DNA of 6,304 nucleotides from Thermoflexales bacterium (GTDB taxonomy: Bacteria > Chloroflexota > Anaerolineae > Fen-1058), in contig JAGOBP010000258.1 in NCBI GenBank assembly GCA_017999195.1, forward strand, positions 1-6,304, in the 5' to 3' direction. The notes beneath the pieces are model-generated. The model saw only the letters and a list, made by a program, of their open reading frames with translations. It was not told where the DNA came from and searched no databases. The position numbers and the translations under genes were made by a program. Shown here piece by piece: positions 1 to 6,248 of the stretch. Positions within the stretch are counted from its first letter, which is position 1. Each line of letters starts with the position of its first letter.

Positions 1-1
1 G

Positions 2-1861
2 GCCTATCTGGGTCTGAACCTGCGCGCCGATGTGCTGGCCTTGCAAGACCTGGCCGCCCAGTTGCCCAGCCCGCTGAAGCCCGAGCAAATTGATCTGCCG
101 CAGATTCAGACGCATGTCATGTCGATCCATCAGAACCTCACGGCGCTGCGATCACTCGCCGCGCCGCTGTTAGCCCTCACGCCCGCGTTGGGCTGGCTGC
201 CCGAAGTGGGCGGCGATGTGCGCGCAGTTCCGGCGTTGTTGAATATGACGCTGGAATTCACCGAAATAGCCGATCGCGCCTTGCGCATGATGACGCCCTT
301 CTGGCCGCCGCCCAGCGCCGACGGACGCTTCTCGCTGCCCATGCTGACGCGCGTGCTGCAACTTTTACAACCGGCCATGAACTCATTTGCCGCGAATATC
401 GATCGGGCGGGCAATAGCCGTCAGGCCATTGATACACCCGCATTGTCGCCGCGCTTGCGCTCGATCATGGATCGTTTCGATGCGGCCTATCCGCTGTTAC
501 GCAACGGCCTGTCGCTGGCCCGCATCGCGCCGCAATTGCTGGGCGCTGATCGGCCGCGCACGTATCTGATCATCCTGCAAAATGAGGATGAACTGCGTCC
601 CACGGGCGGCTTCATCAGCGCGGCCGGGCAGGTGACGCTGGATGCGGGCAAGATCGTCACACTGACTGTCAACGACGCCTATCAAGTGGACGACTTTACC
701 AAGCCGTACGGCGATCCGCCCGCGCCGTTGTGGGACATCATGGGCACCCAGTTGTGGCTGTTCCGCGACAGCAACTGGTCGCCGGACTTCCCGACCAGCG
801 CGCGTCAGGCGATCGAGTTGTACACCTACACGCAGGGCGGCACATTCGATGGGGTAATCGCGCTGAATCAAAACGTGGTCGAAGCGTTGACGGCCGGGCT
901 GGGTTCGCTCACCATCGACGCCACCCAGCCGCCGTTAACGTCCAAGACCATTCGCGCTTACATGCGCAGTGCCTGGGCGCCGTCCGGCCAGAGCAATGTG
1001 GGCGCGTGGTACGTCCAGCGTAAAGACTTCATTGGGCGCGTGATGCAGGCCATGCTCGATCGGGTCTTGAACCAGACCGACGACATCAACTGGAGCGAAT
1101 TAAGTCGCGCCGTATCCAGTGTCCTTAACAGCCACGATTTGCTGATCACGCTGACCGATCCCGCGCTGAACGCGCCCTTGCGCGAGACCGGCTGGGACGG
1201 CTCACTGCCCAAAACCAGCGGCGATTTCTTGATAATCGTCGATGCCAATTTAGGCTACAACAAAGTCAACTCGTTGATCAGTGAAGCGTACACCTACACG
1301 GTTCAACTCAATCCCGATCGATCCGCGGCCGCCCGCTTGGACCTGACGTACACGCAGCGCGGCACCCCCGCGCCCGACTGTCCGCACGTCGTTCCGCCGT
1401 ATAATCTATCGACGACCTACGAGATGTTGGCCCAGCAATGCTACTGGAATTATCGGCGCGTGCTGACACCGCAGGGCACGACGTTGATCGACGCCACCCG
1501 TCATCCGACGCAAGCCGGCGAACTGATCACAGGCGCACTCAGTGACGGCGCAACGTCGACCTCGACTGAAGCCGATAAAACGATCTTTAGCACACTCGTC
1601 CTGGTCAGGCGCAGTCAATCGCTGAACAGCAGCCTAAACTACCGCCTCCCGATCGGCACGGTGCAGCCCGACGGCGTCTATACGCTGCGCGTGCAAAAAC
1701 AAGCGGGAGCCGGTCACTGGCCGCTGACCGTCATCGTCACCGCGCCGAACGGCCAACGCATCGCCGGGGCGCAGCCCCAACCGATCGAGTTAAGTGACAC
1801 ACGCGCCGTGTTTCAACTGACCCTGGATCGCGATCAAGATATTCGCGTCATCATGCAGTAG
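2..1861 (+). CDS. DUF4012 domain-containing extracytoplasmic protein (5' partial)
   Basis: The reading frame is open to the left window edge, so the true start lies upstream. The first in-frame start-like codon is a GTG at 32, and residues here are numbered from it (609 aa to the TAG). The N-terminal third is helical and rich in Leu/Ala. The DUF4012 core begins near residue 171 with GADRPRTYLIILQNEDELRP followed by TGGF (191-194), the family's hallmark. SNWSPDFPTSA (248-258), DGVIALN (273-279) and VDANLGYNKVN (403-413) follow. C450 and C470 flank the segment before CYWNYRRVLTP (470-480) and could form a disulfide, which suits an extracytoplasmic location. A final beta-rich part (about 540-609) closes the protein. 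Family members usually have an N-terminal membrane helix, which would be in the missing part. The biochemical function of DUF4012 is not established; a cell-envelope role is inference. It is the first visible gene of a three-gene plus-strand cluster, 26 bp before the next. Confidence 0.9.
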   Translation, partial: AYLGLNLRADVLALQDLAAQLPSPLKPEQIDLPQIQTHVMSIHQNLTALRSLAAPLLALTPALGWLPEVGGDVRAVPALLNMTLEFTEIADRALRMMTPFWPPPSADGRFSLPMLTRVLQLLQPAMNSFAANIDRAGNSRQAIDTPALSPRLRSIMDRFDAAYPLLRNGLSLARIAPQLLGADRPRTYLIILQNEDELRPTGGFISAAGQVTLDAGKIVTLTVNDAYQVDDFTKPYGDPPAPLWDIMGTQLWLFRDSNWSPDFPTSARQAIELYTYTQGGTFDGVIALNQNVVEALTAGLGSLTIDATQPPLTSKTIRAYMRSAWAPSGQSNVGAWYVQRKDFIGRVMQAMLDRVLNQTDDINWSELSRAVSSVLNSHDLLITLTDPALNAPLRETGWDGSLPKTSGDFLIIVDANLGYNKVNSLISEAYTYTVQLNPDRSAAARLDLTYTQRGTPAPDCPHVVPPYNLSTTYEMLAQQCYWNYRRVLTPQGTTLIDATRHPTQAGELITGALSDGATSTSTEADKTIFSTLVLVRRSQSLNSSLNYRLPIGTVQPDGVYTLRVQKQAGAGHWPLTVIVTAPNGQRIAGAQPQPIELSDTRAVFQLTLDRDQDIRVIMQ

Positions 1862-1876
1862 GGGCGAATGCCTCTT

Positions 1877-1881
1877 GGAGG
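1877..1881 (+). promoter_or_regulatory. Strong Shine-Dalgarno (GGAGG) for the stalk protein gene
   Basis: GGAGG lies 6 nt before the ATG at 1888, inside the 26-bp gap after the DUF4012 stop. It is the strongest ribosome binding site in the window. It fixes the start at 1888, where the encoded N-terminus is a well-formed signal peptide. The gap is too short for a convincing separate promoter, which supports co-transcription with the upstream gene. Confidence 0.85.
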
Positions 1882-1887
1882 AACACT

Positions 1888-2508
1888 ATGCAGATCAATC
1901 GCTGGACAGTCTGGGGCAGTGTGCTCCTTGTCACACTGGTCGTCTTTGCCAATCTGGCCGGGCCAACCGCCTGGGCTTCGCCCAACGGGAACCACCTCGC
2001 CCAGACTGTCCCAACCCGCACACCCAAGCCACCCACACCGGCCCCCACCGACCCGCCCGCGCCCACCAACACGCGCGAGCCGAATCCGCCCAAAGACCCG
2101 ACCTTGACGCCAACGTTCGTCACACCGGCCGGTTCAACCATCACCCCGACACCGGTGCCGCCCACCACTACCGCCCTGCCCGAAACGGCCACGCCCAGCC
2201 TGACGCCTGCGGTTGCCGGGTCAACGGCCACCGCGACTCGCGCCGCTACCAGCGCCGCGCCCGAACCGACAGCCACAGCCACCGTCGAGGCCGCCTCACC
2301 TACCCCGACGACCGCAGCGGCGACAATCGCGCCCAGCAGTTCAACTTCGCCGGGCACCGTCTCGATCCCGGTCGTGAGCGGCAGCAACGATCAAGCCCCA
2401 CCGGCCAACACGGACAACTCATCGACCCTGCTCCTCATCGGCAGCGGCGTGTTAGTGGTCATCGGCGGCTTACTGCTCTTCGGACGACGCTCCAAGAAAT
2501 CCGCATGA
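1888..2508 (+). CDS. Secreted, membrane-anchored Thr/Pro-rich stalk protein
   Basis: This 206-aa protein has three parts. Residues 1-30 form a signal peptide: a short polar start with one Arg, a hydrophobic core SVLLVTLVVF (11-20), and an A-W-A cleavage motif just before S31. Residues 31 to about 178 are a low-complexity stretch dominated by Thr, Pro, Ala and Ser, with repeated short units such as TPTP and ATAT. There are no cysteines and no recognisable folded domain. Residues 180-198 form a membrane helix followed by the basic tail GRRSKKSA, giving the outline of a type I anchored surface protein. No LPXTG-type sorting motif precedes the helix, so anchoring is probably by the membrane helix itself. 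Such regions commonly act as extended, often O-glycosylated spacers; glycosylation here is inference. The gene overlaps the next by ATGA, so the two are probably translationally coupled. I recognise no named family, and the specific function is unknown. Confidence 0.82.
   Translation: MQINRWTVWGSVLLVTLVVFANLAGPTAWASPNGNHLAQTVPTRTPKPPTPAPTDPPAPTNTREPNPPKDPTLTPTFVTPAGSTITPTPVPPTTTALPETATPSLTPAVAGSTATATRAATSAAPEPTATATVEAASPTPTTAAATIAPSSSTSPGTVSIPVVSGSNDQAPPANTDNSSTLLLIGSGVLVVIGGLLLFGRRSKKSA
1990..2385 (+). repeat. Low-complexity C-rich tract encoding the Thr/Pro stalk
   Basis: The plus strand is strongly C-rich over this stretch because Pro (CCN), Thr (ACN) and Ala (GCN) codons dominate. Short words such as ACGCC, CCGAC and ACGGCCAC recur irregularly; there is no strict tandem period. 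The strand asymmetry leaves several other frames open, including a long Val/Gly-rich antisense frame, which I treat as a composition artefact. Confidence 0.6.
2505..2508 (+). other. ATGA start/stop overlap (translational coupling)
   Basis: The ATG of the glycosidase-like gene overlaps the TGA of the stalk gene. The preceding bases carry only a weak purine run (AAGAAA, about 2495-2500) and no good Shine-Dalgarno, so re-initiation by terminating ribosomes is the likely way the downstream gene is translated. Confidence 0.8.
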
Positions 2509-3809
2509 CCCATCGACTAGATGTGCGGCGCGGACTGGGCTTGATCTTGATCATGCTCGGCCTTGCTTTGCCCCTGATCTACTGGGCTAATCAGGCGGCC
2601 CAACCCGCGCCCCGATCGACCCTCGTGCCGACCGAGGTACCCGCCACCGAGACGGCCACGCCCATCGCTGAGCACCTAATCCCGACGGTCGCGCCGACCA
2701 CGGCTAAAACTCCCGGCCTGCCAACCGGCACGGCTAAGCCAATGGTCACGGATACGGATTCTTCAACGTCGCGCGTTACTAAAACGGCCACCAGGGTGAT
2801 GGTCACAATCGCGACCCGCGCCGCGACGCCATCGCAAGTCGCAACCGCCACCCAGACGCCACCCGCCCCCGTTGCCTCGGCCCTGCCCCCGGTTGTCATC
2901 ACTGGTGCGCGGCAACGCTTCGGTATCGGCGTCAGTCTGCCCGCGCCCTTCATCGCGCGGCTGGCGGATCTAGGCGCAGGCTGGTTCTTGGACTGGAACA
3001 GCCTGGCATCCAGTGGCCGCCCCGCCGGACCGGAATATATCCGCATGGTGCGCGTGCCACGCGGACAACCCAGACCAGACCTTGCCACATTGGCCGACAT
3101 CGCGCAACGCAGCCCCGGCTCGCTGTGGCTCATCGGCAACGAACCGGATGTGATCTGGCAGGACAACGCCACACCTGAGCAATATGTGCAGGTGTATCAC
3201 GATGTGTACGCCACGCTCAAACAAGCCGATCCCACCAGCCGCATCGCCATTGCGGGCGTCACTCAGCCCTCGCCGTTACGGCTGCAATATCTCGATCGCA
3301 TCCTGGCACTCTATTGGGAGCGCTTTGGTCAGGACATGCCCATCGATGTGTGGAACGTGCACAACTTTATCTTACCGGAAAGGCGCGGCGATTGGGGCGC
3401 AGAAATTCCGCCCGGCCTGACGGCCAACAGCGGCCTGATCGTCGAGATCGACGATCACGATAACTTAGAACGCTTCAAAGAGCAGATTGTGGATTTTCGG
3501 CGGTGGATGGCCGAACGAGGTTTCCGCGATAAAGAACTGATCGTGTCCGAATACGGGGTGTTGATGTATGAGGACCTGGGTTTTGACTACGCGCGCGTGC
3601 GCACCTTTATGCTGGGTACGTTCGACTACTTCCTCTCGGCCACCGACGGCGCAATCGGCTTGCCGTCAGACGGCAACCGGCTGGTGCAGCGCTGGTGCTG
3701 GTACAGTCTGTCCGACGGCACGTATCCCACCGGCAACCTGATCGATCGGGTCACGGGCCAACTGACCGCACTGGGGCGCGACTTCGCAGACTACATTGCT
3801 TCGCATTAG
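2505..3809 (+). CDS. Membrane-tethered glycoside hydrolase-like (clan GH-A type TIM barrel) protein
   Basis: The product is 434 aa from the ATG at 2505. This start is chosen because it gives a proper N-terminal membrane segment (basic MTHRLDVRR, then hydrophobic 11-27) and the ATGA overlap; the frame stays open upstream only across the stalk gene. No lipobox cysteine is visible, so it is an uncleaved anchor or a signal peptide with an unclear cut site. Residues 33 to about 128 are a Thr/Pro/Ala-rich linker. The catalytic-type domain runs from about 138 to 434. GNEPD (211-215, E213) fits the strand-4 acid/base motif, WNVHNF (283-288, H286) a strand-6 histidine, SEYG (348-351, E349) the strand-7 nucleophile, and RWCWY (396-400) the strand-8 aromatic segment. 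Only about 75 residues precede GNEPD, fewer than in most GH-A enzymes, which recalls the compact Asl1-like/GH128 barrels. The exact family and substrate cannot be told from sequence alone. It probably acts outside the membrane on a polysaccharide. Confidence 0.78.
   Translation: MTHRLDVRRGLGLILIMLGLALPLIYWANQAAQPAPRSTLVPTEVPATETATPIAEHLIPTVAPTTAKTPGLPTGTAKPMVTDTDSSTSRVTKTATRVMVTIATRAATPSQVATATQTPPAPVASALPPVVITGARQRFGIGVSLPAPFIARLADLGAGWFLDWNSLASSGRPAGPEYIRMVRVPRGQPRPDLATLADIAQRSPGSLWLIGNEPDVIWQDNATPEQYVQVYHDVYATLKQADPTSRIAIAGVTQPSPLRLQYLDRILALYWERFGQDMPIDVWNVHNFILPERRGDWGAEIPPGLTANSGLIVEIDDHDNLERFKEQIVDFRRWMAERGFRDKELIVSEYGVLMYEDLGFDYARVRTFMLGTFDYFLSATDGAIGLPSDGNRLVQRWCWYSLSDGTYPTGNLIDRVTGQLTALGRDFADYIASH
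2613..2890 (+). repeat. Low-complexity tract encoding the Thr/Pro linker of the glycosidase-like protein
   Basis: This stretch encodes a Thr/Pro/Ala/Val-rich spacer with no cysteine, between the membrane segment and the catalytic-type domain. It resembles the stalk of the preceding gene in composition. The two share the 13-mer ACGGCCACGCCCA (2185-2197 and 2652-2664), which encodes the pentapeptide ETATP in both. A flexible spacer holding the enzyme away from the membrane is the likely role. Confidence 0.6.
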
Positions 3810-3818
3810 CCGGGGCTA
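3807..3818. other. 12-bp inverted repeat containing both convergent stop codons
   Basis: TAGCC-GG-GGCTA is a perfect inverted repeat. Its outer TAG on each strand is the stop codon of a gene: the glycosidase-like gene on plus (3807-3809) and the first receiver on minus (3816-3818). Only 6 bp separate the two genes. The stem is short (about 4 bp once a realistic loop is allowed) and has no T-run on either side, so I do not call it a terminator. Confidence 0.5.
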
Positions 3819-4199
3819 GATTTGCGTGCGGGCAGCGGTGCGAGCCAGCACGGTTTTCAGTTGCTTGGTCAGGCTGCTGGGCGTGATGGGTTTGGACAGA
3901 TACTCGTCGGCGCCTACTTCCATGCCGCGCGCCACACTCTCCGGGTCGGCTTTGCCAGACAACATGATCACAGGCACATGCCGGACGGCGGGATTCGATC
4001 GGACCCACTGACAAACCTGATAGCCGTCCATCCCCGGCATCATCACATCCAGCAAAATCACATCCGGCACTAAATCGGCCAGTATGTTCAACGCTTCCTG
4101 TCCGCCCGGCGCAGAGTGGATTTGGTAACCGTCCAGTTTCAGGATAAGGCTAAGCACTTTACGTGCGTCAGGGTCATCTTCTACAATCAACGCTTTCAT
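3816..4199 (-). CDS. Stand-alone response regulator receiver (CheY-like), distal gene
   Basis: This 127-aa protein is a single receiver domain. The acidic pair is D8/D9 in VEDDPDAR, the phosphoacceptor is D51 in LLDVMMPGMDG, the switch residue is S81 in VIMLSGK, and the conserved lysine is K103 in LSKPI. The domain fills the whole chain and leaves only a short basic C-terminal tail, so there is no DNA-binding or enzymatic output domain. It is the last gene of the minus-strand signalling operon. Its ATG overlaps the TGA of the preceding receiver gene, and a GAGGG ribosome site (4209-4213) lies 9 nt upstream. It probably receives phosphate from the neighbouring kinase and acts through protein contacts or a relay. 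It resembles the neighbouring receiver, with shared DVMMP, DGY.VC and GADxxLxKP, but is clearly diverged from it. Confidence 0.93.
   Translation of the reverse strand: MKALIVEDDPDARKVLSLILKLDGYQIHSAPGGQEALNILADLVPDVILLDVMMPGMDGYQVCQWVRSNPAVRHVPVIMLSGKADPESVARGMEVGADEYLSKPITPSSLTKQLKTVLARTAARTQI
4196..4199 (-). other. ATGA overlap between the two receiver genes
   Basis: On the minus strand the ATG of the distal receiver overlaps the TGA of the proximal receiver. Together with the 8-bp overlap upstream, this indicates one transcript and coupled translation of all three signalling genes. Confidence 0.85.
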
Positions 4200-4594
4200 G
4201 CCGAATTACCCTCTGTCTGCCGATGTTCCGCGATCAGCGTATCAGCCAGCCCAGTCAAAATTGAAATGCCGACGGGTTTGATCAAAAACCGATCGGCCCC
4301 GGCTTCCAGCCCCAACGTCTGATCAACGAGCGAACTGCGCGCGGTCAGAATCACGATCGGGATGGTGGCGGTCAGCGGGTCGGCGCGCAACCGGCGACAG
4401 ACTTCGTAACCGTCGATGTCGGGCATCATCACATCGACCAGGATCAGATCGAAGCGACGCTCACGCGCCAGGCGCAGACCTTCTGTGCCGGTGTGCGCGC
4501 CGGTCAACTCACGGCCGCGCACCGTGAACACAATGCGCAGAAATTCGATCGTGTCTGGATCGTCGTCGATGATGAGTATGCTGTCTTTAGGCAT
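4196..4594 (-). CDS. Stand-alone response regulator receiver (CheY-like), proximal gene
   Basis: This 132-aa protein begins MPKDSILIIDDDPD. The ATG at 4594 is preferred over longer in-frame starts because the receiver fold begins at once. The upstream extension would lie deep inside the kinase gene and has no receiver-like sequence, and GGGAG (4604-4608) lies 9 nt before this ATG. Receiver landmarks are all present: acidic D10/D11, phosphoacceptor D54 in LVDVMMPDIDG, switch T84 in VILTAR, and K106 in LIKPV. No output domain follows; the chain ends about 20 residues after the last helix begins. The gene start overlaps the 3' end of the histidine kinase by 8 bp, so the kinase is the obvious phosphodonor. 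It could be a phosphorelay intermediate or a CheY-like effector. Which one cannot be decided without finding its partner, possibly a phosphotransferase or hybrid kinase elsewhere. Confidence 0.92.
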   Translation of the reverse strand: MPKDSILIIDDDPDTIEFLRIVFTVRGRELTGAHTGTEGLRLARERRFDLILVDVMMPDIDGYEVCRRLRADPLTATIPIVILTARSSLVDQTLGLEAGADRFLIKPVGISILTGLADTLIAEHRQTEGNSA

Positions 4595-6248
4595 GTTCCT
4601 GTTCTCCCGCCACCGGCCGCGTGCGCTGCAACGCCACGTAGAATTGACTGCCCCGCCCGTTTTGACTTTCGGCCCAGACCTGGCCGCCGTGCGCTTCGAC
4701 AATCTGCTTGACCACGGCCAGCCCCACACCCGTGCCGCCAAACCGGCGGGTGGTCGAAGCGTCGGACTGATAGAAACGATCCCAGATACGCGGCAGTTGC
4801 TCGGCCGGAATGCCGATACCTTGATCGGATACTTTCAGATAAACCACATCGCCGCCTTCGCGCACCGTGACTTGCACCTCGCCGCCGTTGGGGCTGAATT
4901 TTACAGCGTTTTCCAGCAGTTCGTCGATGACTTGCTCCAGGCGGCGATAGTCCGCGACCAACGGCGTCGTTTCGGCGGCGATGTCGTCGACGAAGACAAC
5001 CTTGTTTTGATCAGCGCGGGCTTGCGCCCGTTCGATGGCGCTGCGCGCCAGGGCGGCCAGCGAAATCTGGCTCAGCTGCAAGTCGGTCTGGCGCAGACCG
5101 CGCAGCAGCATGATGTCGTCCACCCGCTTGCTCAACAGCAAGGTCTTGTCGCTGATGACTTCGATGGCTTGCCGCAGTTCGCCGTCCAGTTCGCCCAGTG
5201 CGCCGTCGCGCAGCAAATCGGCATAACCCTGAATGACCATCAACGGCAGGCGCAGTTCATGCGAAACATTCTGAATCAGGCTGTCCTTCATCCGATCCAG
5301 TTCTTGAATTTCTTCCAGGGCCGCGCCCAGTTTATCGGCTCGATCTTCCAGCGCCAGCACCAACAAATTTGCATCGATGGCGGCCGACACCAGACCGGCA
5401 AAGGTCGCCAGCAAACGGCCCTCATCATCATTGAATTTGTTGGCGGCATCCGCCAGGATCAACTGCCCCAGCAGGCGGCCATGATTGCGCAGCGGCGCGC
5501 TGAGCAAGCTGCCAATGCCCCAGCGATCGGCAAAGGCCCGGCAGTCGCCGTCAGTCCGATCGAGATTGTTGTACAACGCAAAGGATGGCGTCGTCAAGCC
5601 AGGCATCGGCACGCTAACATCCGAAAACAAGGACGGCGGCAACTCAAATTCAGCCAATTCGTGCGGCTTCAAGCCGTGCGCCGGGGCGCGCGTCAACAAG
5701 CGATTGGTGGTTTCGTCGCGCAGCGCCACCGCACAAATGCGCCCGCCAAACAGGTAACCCAAATGGCCGGTGACCCGGCGGAAGAGTTCGGCTTCATCGC
5801 TGACCAGGCCCACGCTTTGGGCTACTTCAAACAGGCCGCGCAACTCCACCCGGTGCCGCGCCGTTTCAATATCCAGTCGCTTGCGATCGGTGATGTCGGC
5901 CAACGTAAACGACAAGCCCGTCGCCTCACCGTCTGCATTAAACAGGGTGCGCGCGGTCAGCGCCATCCAGCGCCGTCGGCCCGGCATGGGCCAGGCTAAC
6001 TCGGCCCAGTAACTGACCTCTTCGCCGTCCAGCAAGCGCGCGCAAATGCCCGTCCAGCGCTGCCGATCTTGCTCGTGCAGGGTGTCCAGAAACGGACGCC
6101 CCAGCAACTGTTCGGAGTGCATTTCGGGACGCTGCGTGGTGTGTGCCAACACATCCCAGGTGCGATTACACAGGGTAACGCACAAGTCACGATCGACGGC
6201 ACACACGGCCAGATCGAGGCTATCTAATACATCGTGCCAGATGTCCAT
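4587..6248 (-). CDS. Soluble PAS-GAF sensor histidine kinase
   Basis: From the ATG at 6248 the product is 553 aa. PAS spans about 5-122, ending DITDRKR (118-124). GAF spans about 137-295, ending in the typical FNDDEGRLL...AAIDANLL pattern. A short helical linker (about 296-322) leads to HisKA with SHELRLPL (329-336, phosphoacceptor H330). The HATPase_c domain has an N box around ELLENAVKF (443-451, N447), a G1 box DQGIGI (475-480), an F box RIWDRFY (487-493) and a G2 box GTGVGL (505-510). All catalytic landmarks look intact. There is no membrane segment or signal peptide, so it should sense a cytoplasmic cue. I see no clear chromophore-binding Cys-His pair in the GAF. The start is uncertain: GTG at 6254 (5 nt after a GAGG) and TTG at 6293 are in frame, and the frame stays open to the right window edge, so the protein may be longer. 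The 3' end overlaps the first receiver gene by 8 bp. Confidence 0.9.
   Translation of the reverse strand: MDIWHDVLDSLDLAVCAVDRDLCVTLCNRTWDVLAHTTQRPEMHSEQLLGRPFLDTLHEQDRQRWTGICARLLDGEEVSYWAELAWPMPGRRRWMALTARTLFNADGEATGLSFTLADITDRKRLDIETARHRVELRGLFEVAQSVGLVSDEAELFRRVTGHLGYLFGGRICAVALRDETTNRLLTRAPAHGLKPHELAEFELPPSLFSDVSVPMPGLTTPSFALYNNLDRTDGDCRAFADRWGIGSLLSAPLRNHGRLLGQLILADAANKFNDDEGRLLATFAGLVSAAIDANLLVLALEDRADKLGAALEEIQELDRMKDSLIQNVSHELRLPLMVIQGYADLLRDGALGELDGELRQAIEVISDKTLLLSKRVDDIMLLRGLRQTDLQLSQISLAALARSAIERAQARADQNKVVFVDDIAAETTPLVADYRRLEQVIDELLENAVKFSPNGGEVQVTVREGGDVVYLKVSDQGIGIPAEQLPRIWDRFYQSDASTTRRFGGTGVGLAVVKQIVEAHGGQVWAESQNGRGSQFYVALQRTRPVAGEQEHA

Noticed and set aside
1826..1835. Palindrome GATCGCGATC near the end of the DUF4012 gene as an operator site
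   Set aside because: It is inside coding sequence, far from any start that needs control, and fits the general abundance of GATC-centred words in this DNA.
1851..2387. 178-aa antisense frame, rich in Val and Gly
   Set aside because: It is the reverse complement of the C-rich Thr/Pro tract. The Val/Gly/Ala composition follows directly from ACN/CCN/GCN codons read backwards, and no domain is recognisable.
1875..2504. In-frame upstream extension of the glycosidase-like gene (TTG at 1875), giving a 644-aa product
   Set aside because: It would overlap the whole stalk gene. Its sequence is Arg/His/Pro-rich and looks out of frame, and the TTG sits on the Shine-Dalgarno of the stalk gene. The ATG at 2505 gives a clean membrane segment.
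3800..3830. Rho-independent terminator between the convergent clusters
   Set aside because: The inverted repeat allows only about a 4-bp stem with a realistic loop, and no T-run follows on either strand.
4595..4741. N-terminal extension of the proximal receiver to 181 aa
   Set aside because: The extra residues look like out-of-frame kinase sequence, and a GGGAG site lies at normal distance before the ATG at 4594.
4416..5999. 527-aa plus-strand frame antisense to the kinase and proximal receiver
   Set aside because: It is long only because of GC-rich codon structure on the other strand. The product is Gln/Arg/His-rich with no domain, while the opposite strand encodes complete PAS, GAF, HisKA and HATPase motifs.
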